From an uncultured Methylococcaceae bacterium (GTDB lineage: Bacteria; Pseudomonadota; Gammaproteobacteria; Methylococcales; Methylococcaceae), in assembly GCA_903934875.1 (NCBI GenBank), contig CAIZPP010000152.1, positions 1 to 51,355 of the forward strand: a stretch of DNA of 51,355 nucleotides, in the 5' to 3' direction. Shown in pieces: positions 8,077 to 16,800 of the stretch (positions are counted from its first letter, which is position 1; each line of letters starts with the position of its first letter). The notes under the pieces were generated by a model. That model did no database searches. It was not told the DNA's origin and saw only the letters and a program-made list of their open reading frames with translations. Made by a program: the position numbers and the translations under genes.

Positions 8077-8472
8077 TTATTCAGTGCAAACCTCGATTTT
8101 GCGCGGCTTGGCTTCCGGCCGCTTGTGCAGCCGGAGGTTGAGCACCCCGTCCTTCAAGCTGGCTTCCACGTTGTCCGGGTCGAGTCCGCCACCGACGGCA
8201 AAGCTGCGGCGATACCGGGTAGAACGCACATCCGCATAGATGGGCTTCATCCCTTCCGGCATCTCGATTTTTGCCGTGCCTTCGATGACCAGGGTGTCTT
8301 TATCCAATTGGATGTCCAGCCTGTCGCCGGAAACCCCCGGCATATCTGCCGTCAGGGTGATTCCATCGGCATCTTCACTGATGTCCACTGGCGGTTGCAA
8401 AACGAATTCGCCTGCCCGTGTTTGTGCAACCGGCTTGTCTTGGGTTTCTGCAATTTCTTTGGATACGGTCAT
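8077..8472 (-). CDS. Small heat-shock protein, Hsp20/alpha-crystallin family (second of pair)
   Basis: ATP-independent holdase chaperone that binds unfolding proteins. The 131 residues contain the alpha-crystallin domain (about 26–125), with VDISEDADGITLTADMPGV at its start and the A-x-x-x-n-G-V-L motif as ASLKDGVLNLRL. The C-terminal tail is short and lacks a clear I-x-I oligomerisation motif apart from KIEV. A GGGAGGTG site sits six bases before the ATG. It lies 15 bases after the first hsp20 gene and shares its heat-shock promoter. Confidence 0.92.
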   Translation of the reverse strand: MTVSKEIAETQDKPVAQTRAGEFVLQPPVDISEDADGITLTADMPGVSGDRLDIQLDKDTLVIEGTAKIEMPEGMKPIYADVRSTRYRRSFAVGGGLDPDNVEASLKDGVLNLRLHKRPEAKPRKIEVCTE

Positions 8473-8487
8473 GACACACCTCCCGAT

Positions 8488-8934
8488 TTATTGCTTGATC
8501 TCGATTTGTCTGGGCTTGGACGCTTCGCGGCGCTGCACTTCGATTTGCAAAACACCGTCAGCATACTTCGCTTCCACACGATCCGGGTCGATATCGTTCG
8601 GCAATGTGACGACCCGTCTGAATTCACCGTTGAAGCGCTCTCTTCGGTAGAATTTGGTGTTTTCCGCATTTGCCGCTTTGCGCTCACCGCTGATGGAGAG
8701 CATGTTTTGCTGGATCGAAACATCCAATTTTTGTGTGTCAATGCCGGGGCAGAAAAGATAAACATCCACCTTGTCGGGGGTGGCCCCGACATTGACCGGC
8801 GGAAAGGTGCCCGGCGCGACAGAGCGTATGCCTGGAAGCACTCCCCCGCCCCCAAACAGTTCGTCCATCTGTTGTTCTATTCGCCTGAACTGGTCGAACA
8901 GGCTGCCTTCAAAGTTAACAGGAATGCCAAACAT
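8488..8934 (-). CDS. Small heat-shock protein, Hsp20/alpha-crystallin family (first of pair)
   Basis: Hsp20 holdase of 148 residues. The N-terminal arm (MFGIPVNFEGSLFDQFRRIE) resembles HspA/IbpA-class proteins. The alpha-crystallin domain runs from about 43 to 142, with FPPVNVGATPDKVDVYLFCPG at its start and AKYADGVLQIEV near its end; the tail ends PRQIEIKQ, an I-x-I-type motif. It is the promoter-proximal gene of a two-gene operon, and such pairs often form mixed oligomers. The promoter at 8991–9019 has a sigma-32 pattern, which supports heat induction. Confidence 0.93.
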   Translation of the reverse strand: MFGIPVNFEGSLFDQFRRIEQQMDELFGGGGVLPGIRSVAPGTFPPVNVGATPDKVDVYLFCPGIDTQKLDVSIQQNMLSISGERKAANAENTKFYRRERFNGEFRRVVTLPNDIDPDRVEAKYADGVLQIEVQRREASKPRQIEIKQ

Positions 8935-8990
8935 AGTTTTGTCTCCAAGATAGAAGTTGATGGTGTAGGGCCTGTTTAGCCTCGCTGCGG

Positions 8991-9019
8991 ATTTGGGGGG
9001 GCATGGTTAAAATTTCAAG
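8991..9019 (-). promoter_or_regulatory. Sigma-32 (RpoH) type heat-shock promoter for the hsp20 pair
   Basis: On the minus strand CTTGAAA (9019–9013) is followed by 14 bases and CCCCAAAT (8998–8991). The RpoH consensus is CTTGAAA, 11–16 bases, CCCCATNT, so only one defined position of the -10 block differs. The site is about 57 bases upstream of the first hsp20 ATG. Confidence 0.8.
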
Positions 9020-9061
9020 ACCCCGCTGCTGACGTTTTGGCATCGTTCCCACGGTCTCCGT

Positions 9062-9196
9062 CACTGCCATTAAGTTAAGCCGTTCGTGGTGAGCCTGTCG
9101 AACCATGAACGGCTTAACGATCAATGATACGGGGATTTTCCGTCCACCCTTCGACAAGCTCAGGGCGAACGGAAAATCCTTAACTTAATGGCAGTG
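9062..9196 (+). mobile_element. Family D MITE-like element, copy D1
   Basis: The inverted ends are CACTGCCATTAAGTTAAG and its complement CTTAACTTAATGGCAGTG (with one extra base). An 11-bp direct repeat with one mismatch flanks it: ACGGTCTCCGT (9051–9061) and ACGCTCTCCGT (9197–9207). The interior holds two hairpins built on GCCGTTCGTGGTGAGCCTGT and GATTTTCCGT…ACGGAAAATC. Long direct repeats of 10–13 bp and these ends are typical of IS4-type insertion, so this may be a non-autonomous derivative. The target was itself a hairpin repeat (CGTTCCCACG…CGTGGGAATG). The remaining bases from 8935 to 9253 hold only the heat-shock promoter. Confidence 0.8.
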
Positions 9197-9253
9197 ACGC
9201 TCTCCGTGGGAATGCCTACGGTGACGATCAAATTTGTTTCCGGCCTACTCCAC

Positions 9254-12082
9254 TTACAAACCCATAGCCTGCTTGATGGCTTCAGCCGCAATAGTTGTGC
9301 CGATTTTAGTTGCTACATCGAACGCCCACCCCCCGGCTGATTTCAGATGTTCCAACAATCCCACTCCATCGCCTTTGCGGGCTGATTTCTCGGCGGCAGC
9401 AATTTCACCCAGAGCTTCGTCATGTTCCGGTTCGCTGGCTTCCGTCCTCAAAACCTTGCGCAAGTTTGCTAGTTCATCCGCCAGCGTGGAGTAATCTGTA
9501 CCAGTTGGGAATACGATTTGCTGAAAAGTATTGTTGTCAGCTTTCGCGTTCGAACCGACTGCGCCTATTTGGCTGCTAATGAAGTGGTTATTGTCGCCCA
9601 TAGTGGTAGTTCCAGCGTAAAATTTATCAATTCGTATTAAGCCAGTGGCTTTTACCAACTCAGCTTTCAAGCCCTTCCGGTCTTGCTCAGACATAATACA
9701 GAGAACCTTGCTCATGTCATAGTCAATGCCCCCTTCGGAATAAACCGTTTGCCCCCTTAGAGAAGCGTGTAACACGTTGACCCATCGCGCCCATGACTCA
9801 GCTTCATCCTGCATTAAACCAAACCCTGCTCCATCATCCAACCGCGCCGCCGTCGGCAGTCGGATAAGTTCCTCATAAGACAATTCTGGCATAGTTGCCA
9901 GTATATCCTTGACACTCTGGTATAGCACCGCGAAATAACGATCTAATCCTAAGCCTATAATCCACAAGGTAAGGGTTCTGTCATAAGCGTCACCGCGCAG
10001 CAAAGCCCTTGCTCCGCCGTTGTGCTGGGTTCTCAGCATGGCCCCGTGCCGCCAGGCATTGTGTCGGCCAACGCGTTTATCAATATCCGTGTGGCGGGCT
10101 ACGATCAATTGAGGTAATAATTGGGGAGGCAGTAGCCCCTCGAAGCGAAACTGGAATGCTCGCGCAACATCTTCCGGGAAATCGAGTTTTGGCTCATCAG
10201 TAGGTAACAGGCTTGGAATTTCAAAGCGTGGGTCGCCTTGCGACGAGTTGAGGCGATAGGCCACCTTGAATTGCTCCATAGCATCAAGGATAAAACTACA
10301 ACGACTACGCGGATAGGCTAACGGATTGCCTAGGTTATCGGTGATTTCGGAGCGGGACAGGCAATCGAAAACTTCGGCTTCGCTGACACGGGGCTTATTT
10401 CTGTTTATGATCTGGTACACTCCATAAGTCAACCAGCGCGGGTTGAGCAAGAATTCGTCCAACCGAGGGATATTGGGAAAATGGATGACCACGCCTAGTA
10501 TGTCCAACAAATCCAATAGTACTGCTGCAGGATTGTACGAATCGGTGGACACTAGACCTTGTTCTTCACATAACCGTTCGTAGTCCTCTTTAGGCAAAAA
10601 AGTCTCACAAGGTGACCATTGGCGCAGCTTCTCCAAAACGGCGAATTCCCCCGGCAAAAACTTCTTCTGCATTATACCTACCAGTTCCAAGGCTTTTTGT
10701 AAGTCTTCCTTAAAACGAGCGAAGTCGTGGCGATGGCGGTTGTTCGGTTCGGCCAGTTGGGTACAGGCTAATTGATAAAAACCATTGGGCCAGATGTTGG
10801 AGTATTTTTTACGTAGTCGGTTTTGGTCCCAATCCATGTGACCGAGGTCGGCCTTGTTGCCAACTATGAGTACTGGTGCGCCGGGTGCAAAGGCTCGGAC
10901 ATGCTCTAGCCAGTAATCAGCCTCACTGCCCCCAGCGGCAGCGCGTCGAACATCTAGCACCAGTACATATACGCATTGGGAGCGTAAGAAGAATTGATGT
11001 GTGGCATGGTACATCACCTGCCCGCCGAAATCCCAGAAATGCACTATTGGACCTTCGGAACTCTCGCCTACAATCCGGTAGTGATTTTTTTGGTTATCAA
11101 AATAGGATTCGATGATTTCGATACCCATCGTCATATCCTCATTTCCTTCAAGGACCAGTTCACCGTGCAAAGCATGTAGCAGCGAAGTTTTGCCGGCAAA
11201 ACCAGGACCAATGAAAATGCAGCGTATTCGGTTTAAAGGACTCCCCTCCTTTCCTATCGTTGAGACTACATCGGATACTGTAACAGTCACCTGATCCAAT
11301 TGAGCCAATGCTAGCAAATCAGCCATAATAGCCGTGGGCGATTGATTCCGAGATTCTTTTTTCAAAATAACTTGATCCCGGATCGCCTCCCAGATCAGCG
11401 GTTTGCCTCCCAAACGGGCTTCATACCATCTTATCCAGTATTTAAAACTGGGGTCAAGATAAAGCATCTGGGTTTGCAAAGTGCGCCAACTTGCCTCGAA
11501 TGACTTGGGCATACCTCCTGCCGACAACCAAAGCGGCAAGGTCGACAGATCGTTTTGGCGATGGAGTATTTCCAGGTCGAAGGCTAAGGAGGGTACGAAA
11601 TTCTCAATATCACCACTTTCTAATGCAGCTTCATAAGCGTAGTCAGCAGTATCATACGCATAATTAACGGCTATGCTGGCAACATCTTCAACCGTGGCAG
11701 CACAGGCGGCTGCAGCTGCTGCTGTGGCTCTGCCCGTCAAAGTGACGGCAATGTTGGTGTCAGTGATGGGTGCGTAAGCTGCGTCAACTATGGTGACTAA
11801 GTCAGCAGCAGCATAGGCTACGTCATTTGTATCAGGATTAATGATAGAAGCGCATTGACAGGCACGGAACGTGTAGAAAACCAAGTGTATCAAACCCTCT
11901 CTTGAACACCAATTGGCCTCATTGTTTAATGTGAGGGCAGGCAATCCGTCTGCCAGTGGGCCAATTTGCGCTAAAATGGGCAAAACCCTCATTGCTGCAC
12001 GCACGGCTACCACCGTTGCATCTTTTGGGGACAATTTCTGAATTCGATCAAGAATCTCGTCTAATGTTTGCTCTTCAGCCAT
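9254..12082 (-). CDS. ROCO-family GTPase (Roc–COR) with helical N-terminal domain and C-terminal adaptor-like region
   Basis: A 942-residue multidomain GTPase. The N-terminal 280 residues are helical and partly Ala-rich (about 87–158) and match nothing I know. The Roc GTPase domain (about 285–460) has the P-loop GPGFAGKTS at 292–300, the switch threonine in TMGIEI (about 318–323), DFGGQ at 351–355 and NKAD at 409–412. A COR dimerisation domain follows (about 470–700), with LPKEDYERLCEEQG and LLDLLDILGVVIHFP. Near residue 840 comes GDNNHFISSQIGAVGSNAKA, a short motif found in prokaryotic signalling or conflict proteins, then a helical C-terminal domain. No leucine-rich repeats or kinase domain are seen. 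It stands alone. The role is unknown; immune-like sensing is an inference. Confidence 0.85.
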   Translation of the reverse strand: MAEEQTLDEILDRIQKLSPKDATVVAVRAAMRVLPILAQIGPLADGLPALTLNNEANWCSREGLIHLVFYTFRACQCASIINPDTNDVAYAAADLVTIVDAAYAPITDTNIAVTLTGRATAAAAAACAATVEDVASIAVNYAYDTADYAYEAALESGDIENFVPSLAFDLEILHRQNDLSTLPLWLSAGGMPKSFEASWRTLQTQMLYLDPSFKYWIRWYEARLGGKPLIWEAIRDQVILKKESRNQSPTAIMADLLALAQLDQVTVTVSDVVSTIGKEGSPLNRIRCIFIGPGFAGKTSLLHALHGELVLEGNEDMTMGIEIIESYFDNQKNHYRIVGESSEGPIVHFWDFGGQVMYHATHQFFLRSQCVYVLVLDVRRAAAGGSEADYWLEHVRAFAPGAPVLIVGNKADLGHMDWDQNRLRKKYSNIWPNGFYQLACTQLAEPNNRHRHDFARFKEDLQKALELVGIMQKKFLPGEFAVLEKLRQWSPCETFLPKEDYERLCEEQGLVSTDSYNPAAVLLDLLDILGVVIHFPNIPRLDEFLLNPRWLTYGVYQIINRNKPRVSEAEVFDCLSRSEITDNLGNPLAYPRSRCSFILDAMEQFKVAYRLNSSQGDPRFEIPSLLPTDEPKLDFPEDVARAFQFRFEGLLPPQLLPQLIVARHTDIDKRVGRHNAWRHGAMLRTQHNGGARALLRGDAYDRTLTLWIIGLGLDRYFAVLYQSVKDILATMPELSYEELIRLPTAARLDDGAGFGLMQDEAESWARWVNVLHASLRGQTVYSEGGIDYDMSKVLCIMSEQDRKGLKAELVKATGLIRIDKFYAGTTTMGDNNHFISSQIGAVGSNAKADNNTFQQIVFPTGTDYSTLADELANLRKVLRTEASEPEHDEALGEIAAAEKSARKGDGVGLLEHLKSAGGWAFDVATKIGTTIAAEAIKQAMGL

Positions 12083-12228
12083 GTTGCCTTAACCTACTTC
12101 CTCCATTTACCCAAAACCAACAAATGCCAAAGGCCTCTCACGGTACAGTCGATTAAGGCGTTAAGCTTCATTTTATCTAATTTGCTCTCAATAAGTCAGG
12201 TCTTACGCCTTGAAAAAGAATTCGTTAG

Positions 12229-12490
12229 TACAGCGTTTTCATGTTTGAATAGTAATAAAAATTACGGACATTCAATCACGAGGGTGCGATTAAAAGTGAT
12301 GCTGGAGTGCAAGGCCTGCCTTGCGAGGGCATCTAAAGGCAAGGCAGGCCTTGCACTCCAGGTATAAATTCAAAGATTGCCCGGTTCGCCTGCATCACTT
12401 TTAATCGCACCCCAATCACGCCTTTGACTTGACAAGATGTCTTGCACAATGATGCGCTTTAAGGTAATTATTTGATGTTGAAAACGCTGT
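12229..12490 (-). mobile_element. Family A MITE-like repeat, copy A5, interrupted by family C copy C1
   Basis: The ends are TACAGCGTTTTCATG at 12229 and TTTGATGTTGAAAACGCTGT ending at 12490. Removing the 131-bp C1 insert and one copy of its direct repeat leaves about 123 bp, the normal family A length. The tolC-like stop codon begins two bases after the right end. Outside this element the 12083–12228 stretch holds no gene I can support. Confidence 0.8.
12282..12412 (+). mobile_element. Family C MITE-like repeat, copy C1, with target-site duplication
   Basis: The ends are perfect 21-bp inverted repeats beginning GGGTGCGATTAAAAGTGATG. The direct repeat CAATCACG occurs on both sides (12273–12280 and 12413–12420), with one extra base on the left. 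The centre is a long hairpin, GGAGTGCAAGGCCTGCCTTG with its complement. It sits inside family A copy A5, so it moved after A5 was in place. No reading frame is present. Confidence 0.88.
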
Positions 12491-12491
12491 G

Positions 12492-13808
12492 CTAATTTTT
12501 CACCAACCACCGATTGACTAGTTCCACGTCTTCCAGCGCCAAGACCCCAGTGGCTTGCTTGAGTGTAAGGCTGTTGGTGATGTAATCGTAACGGGCTTTG
12601 GCATAATCTCGTTTGACTTGGTAGAGGTTTCTTTGTTGAATCAACACATCCAGCATGGTCCGGGTGCCCACCTCAAATCCACCCAGGGTGGCATCCAGCG
12701 CACTTTGCGCGGAGACCACGGCGGATTTCAGCGCCCCCACTTGGTTGATGCTGGTGACTATGCCGCGGTAAGCGGTCTTCACTTGGTTGACCGTATTGCG
12801 GCGCTGCACATCAAGATTGTCTTGGGCCGCCGTGAATTGCTCGCGGGCTTGGCGTACTTTTGAGTTGACCAGTCCGCCTTGGAACAGGGGCACGTTGAGT
12901 TGCACGGCGACGGTTCCATATTCTGAGCGGATGCCGAATGACCGGTTGGTGTCATTGAAGCCGACCTGGCCAACCAAGTCCAGGGTAGGCAAGTGGCCTG
13001 CGAATTGTATATCAATCGTCTTTTTCGCCTGCTCGGCTTGGTTTTGCGCGGCGATGATAGACAAATTATTTTCTTGCGCACGTTGGTTCCAATCGTCCAT
13101 GTTGGCCGGTTGCGGGGCGTTCAAGGGTATATCCGCCGCCAATCCGGTCACATTGCCGTCGAATTGGCCGACAATGACGCGCATCGCTTCGCGGGCGTTT
13201 TCCAAATCGTTGTCGGCTTTGATTTCGCTGGCCCTGGCTTGGTCGAATCCGGCCCTAGCCGCATCGACATCGGTGATGGCTATCAAGCCTACATCGAAGC
13301 GGGCCTTGGCCTGCTCCCATTGTTGTTCGATGGACTGCCTCTCCATGCGTGCAAACTCCAGCGAGTCTTGGGCGTAGAGAATATTGTAATAGGCAGTGGC
13401 GGTGCGTGAGATCAGGCTTTGGTGCGCGGCTTCGTATTCGGCCTCGGCTTGGGCGACTTGGTTGTCAGCCCGGCTTAATTGCACCCAAAGCTCATGGTGG
13501 TAAAGTGGCTGGCTCAGGTTCAGGTTGACAAAGTTGTCCCAGAAATTCAGCAGTATCCCGCTTTGACCGGCGATGTAGGTGGTTTTTGAATCAAGGTAGC
13601 TTTTGCGCAGCATCCCATTGAGGCCGATGGTGGGCAGCAGTTGGGCAATGCTTTGCGGTTTATTCTCCAGTGCGGCGTTGCGGTTGGCTTCTGCCTGATG
13701 GAATAGGGGGTCTCTTTGCAGAGCCTGTTCATACGTGGTTAATAGGTCTTGTCCCTGGGTTTGGCGCATCACTAGGGCCAGGATGATGGATAAGGCGTAG
13801 CGTTTCAT
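12492..13808 (-). CDS. tolC: TolC-family outer membrane efflux protein
   Basis: Outer-membrane channel-tunnel of type I secretion or tripartite efflux. The 438 residues start with a short hydrophobic signal segment (about 1–19), then DLLTTYEQALQRDPLFHQAEA, the classic TolC opening. Two repeated coiled-coil/strand units follow, with LNLSQPLYHHE and VQLNVPLFQGG strands and FEVGTRTMLDVLIQQRNLY in the second repeat. Length and motifs fit TolC rather than CzcC-type channels. It lies 12 bases downstream of dnaE and could be co-transcribed; no inner-membrane pump or adaptor is adjacent. The symbol is given by family resemblance. Confidence 0.88.
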   Translation of the reverse strand: MKRYALSIILALVMRQTQGQDLLTTYEQALQRDPLFHQAEANRNAALENKPQSIAQLLPTIGLNGMLRKSYLDSKTTYIAGQSGILLNFWDNFVNLNLSQPLYHHELWVQLSRADNQVAQAEAEYEAAHQSLISRTATAYYNILYAQDSLEFARMERQSIEQQWEQAKARFDVGLIAITDVDAARAGFDQARASEIKADNDLENAREAMRVIVGQFDGNVTGLAADIPLNAPQPANMDDWNQRAQENNLSIIAAQNQAEQAKKTIDIQFAGHLPTLDLVGQVGFNDTNRSFGIRSEYGTVAVQLNVPLFQGGLVNSKVRQAREQFTAAQDNLDVQRRNTVNQVKTAYRGIVTSINQVGALKSAVVSAQSALDATLGGFEVGTRTMLDVLIQQRNLYQVKRDYAKARYDYITNSLTLKQATGVLALEDVELVNRWLVKN

Positions 13809-13820
13809 TAAGCTTTGCTG

Positions 13821-16800
13821 TCAAGATGCGGATGATTGATACTGGATGCGCACCCGTTCGGGGCCAATGTGTTTGCGCAGCCGGTTGAGGAGTTCCTCTC
13901 CAGGATGGACCCGCCAATTTTCGCCTAGTTGCAACAAGGATTTCGCACCCCTTCCCCTATAGTCGATGATGATGGGGCAGCTTCCCCCTTGGAAGGGCTT
14001 TAGCAGTTCCGCCAGTTCGTTTGCCAAGTTGGCATGAGTGGGACTATTGCCCGGAGCGGGATGCGGCCATTCGACCAGCAGATGTTTGGCGAAATGGGCG
14101 CGGGCTTGTTCAAGGGTATAGAGTTTCTCGGCGCTAAGCCGCATCTGCCCGGAAAAGTCGTCCATGCCCAGACCGCCCTCGACCACGAGTAGGGCATCTT
14201 TGGCAATGCAATCGCGAAAGTTATCATACACTTCGGAAAACACCGCCACTTCCAGTCTTCCCGTACGGTCGTCCAGCGTCACAAAACCCATGCGCTTGCC
14301 GTTTTTGTTCTGTTTGCTGCGCATTTCCACCACCAGTCCGGCAACAATGGCATGGGTTTCACTGTTGCGTCGGTAACCGCCACCGCCAGAGTTGTCGCTG
14401 TCCACGCTGAGGTTGCCCAAACGTGCGGTGATGAAATTCACTAATTCATGTTCATACTGGGCGATTGGGTGTCCGGTGAGATAAAGTCCCAAGGTGCTTT
14501 TTTCATGGGATAGCCTTAGGCTTTCCGGCCAGGCTTCGGCGGCTTCGCGGAATGCGGATGTTTCGGCCCTGGCCATGGGTTCCTCCGGCAGGCCAAACAA
14601 ATCGTCTTGGCCTGCCACGGTCATGGCGTTATGCTGCTCCGCCGCCTTCAGCGCATCGGCCAAATCCTCCATATGCTGGGCGCGGTTACTGTTGAAGCAA
14701 TCCAGTGCGCCAGAGCGTATCAGCGCCTCCAAGACTCTGCGGTTGGCTTTGCGCAGGTCTATGCGTTTGCACAGGTCGAACAGGTCTTTAAACGCCCCGC
14801 TTTTGTTCCGCTCCGCGATAAGTTCGTCGATGGCGTTTTCGCCCACGCCCTTGATGGCGCCCAAGCCATACACAATCTGTCCGCCCATGCGCACAGTGAA
14901 GCGGAACTCGGATTGGTTGATGCTGGGCGGGGCTATGGCCAGCTTCATGTCGCGGCATTCCTCAATCAGCACAACCACCTTGTCGGTGTTGTCCATATCC
15001 GCAGAGAGCACCGCCGCCATGAATTCCGCGGGGAAATGTGCCTTTAGCCAAGCGGTTTGGTAAGAAACCAAGGCGTAGGCGGCCGAGTGGGATTTGTTGA
15101 ATCCGTACTCGGCGAATTTTTCCATTAGATCGAAGATGTGCGTGGCTGTGGCTTCTGCCACACCCAGCCCGGTTGAGCCGCCCACGAAAATTTCGCGTTG
15201 CTTGGCCATTTCTGATGGCTTTTTCTTGCCCATCGCCCGGCGCAGCAGGTCCGCTCCCCCCAAGGTATAGCCTGCCAAAACCTGGGCGATTTGCATCACC
15301 TGTTCTTGGTAGACGATCACCCCGTAGGTGGGTTTTAAGATGCCTTCCAGGCTGGGATGGGGATAGTCTACCTTGGCCTTGCCGTGCTTGCGGTTGACAA
15401 AATCGTCCACCATGCCCGATTGCAAAGGGCCGGGGCGGAACAAGGCGACCAGCGCGATGATGTCCTCAAAACAATCGGGCAACAAGCGTCCAATCAATTC
15501 CTTCATGCCACGCGATTCAAGCTGAAACACCGCCGTGGTGGCTTTGCGCTTCAGCAGGGTATAGGTGGGCGGATCGTTGCGCGGGATCATCGCGATGTCC
15601 ACCGGCGGCTCGCCGTTGGTTTGGCGTGTCCGGTTGATGGTGGCTAGCGCCCAGTCGATGATGGTCAGGGTCCGCAAGCCCAGAAAGTCAAACTTGACCA
15701 AGCCCACGGCCTCGACATCGTCCTTGTCGAATTGGGTGACCACGTTGGCACCGCCTTGTTCGCAATACAGTGGGGCAAAGTCGATCAGTTTGGAGGGGGC
15801 GATGACCACGCCGCCGGCATGTTTGCCGGCATTGCGGGTAATGCCCTCCAGCATACGCCCCAAGTCGATGAGTGCCTTGACCTCTTCGTCATTCTGGTAC
15901 AAGGAGTGCAAATCTTCGCTGTCTTTCAGCGCTTTCTCCAGGGTGATGCCCAACTCAAAAGGAATGAGCTTGGCGATGCGGTCCACAAAACCATAAGGGT
16001 GGCCCAACACACGGCCCACGTCGCGCACCACCGCCTTGGCTGCCATGCTGCCGTAGGTGATGATCTGCGACACATGGTCGCGGCCATAGCGTTCGGCCAC
16101 ATAATCAATCACTTCGTCGCGCCTTTCCATGCAAAAGTCGATGTCGAAGTCAGGCATGGAAACGCGTTCGGGATTGAGGAAACGCTCGAACAGCAATTCA
16201 AATTCAATCGGGTCAAGGTCGGTGATCTTCAGCGCGTAGGCCACCAGCGACCCGGCACCGGAGCCACGGCCCGGACCAACCGGGATGCCGTTGTTCTTCG
16301 CCCATTGGATAAAATCGGCCACAATCAAGAAATAGCCGGGGAAGCGCATTTGATTGATGACACCGATTTCCACTTCCAGCCGTTCGAAATAAGGCTGCTG
16401 CCTTGCCGCCGGGGCACCAGGCATCAGCACGGCCAGACGTTGGGCCAAACCAGTACGCGACTCTGCGGCAAAATATTCCTCGACCGTCATCTGCTCCGGC
16501 ACCGGGAAATTGGGCAGGAAGTTTTGCCCCAAGGTCAGTTCCAGCGAACAGCGCTTGGCGATTTCGACGGTATTTTCCAAGGCTTCGGGCAGGTCGGCAA
16601 ACAATTCGGCCATCTCTTCCGGGCTGCGCAGGTATTGCCTGTCGCTGTAGTCGCGGGGACGGCGGGGGTCGTCCAAAACCCTGCCTTGGTTGATGCAAAC
16701 GCGTGCCTCATGGGCATAGAAGTCATCGGGGAAAATGAACCTGACATCATTGCTGGCAACCGGCGGGGCGTTGAACTCGGCGGCCAGGTCCAGTGTTGCG

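Noticed and set aside
7996-8979. Open frame of 327 codons on the plus strand opposite both hsp20 genes
   Set aside because: It is antisense to two clear Hsp20 genes and their promoter, has no recognisable domain, and reflects codon bias of the real strand.
10009-10203. Small plus-strand ORFs within the ROCO gene
   Set aside because: They are antisense shadows without start signals or domains.
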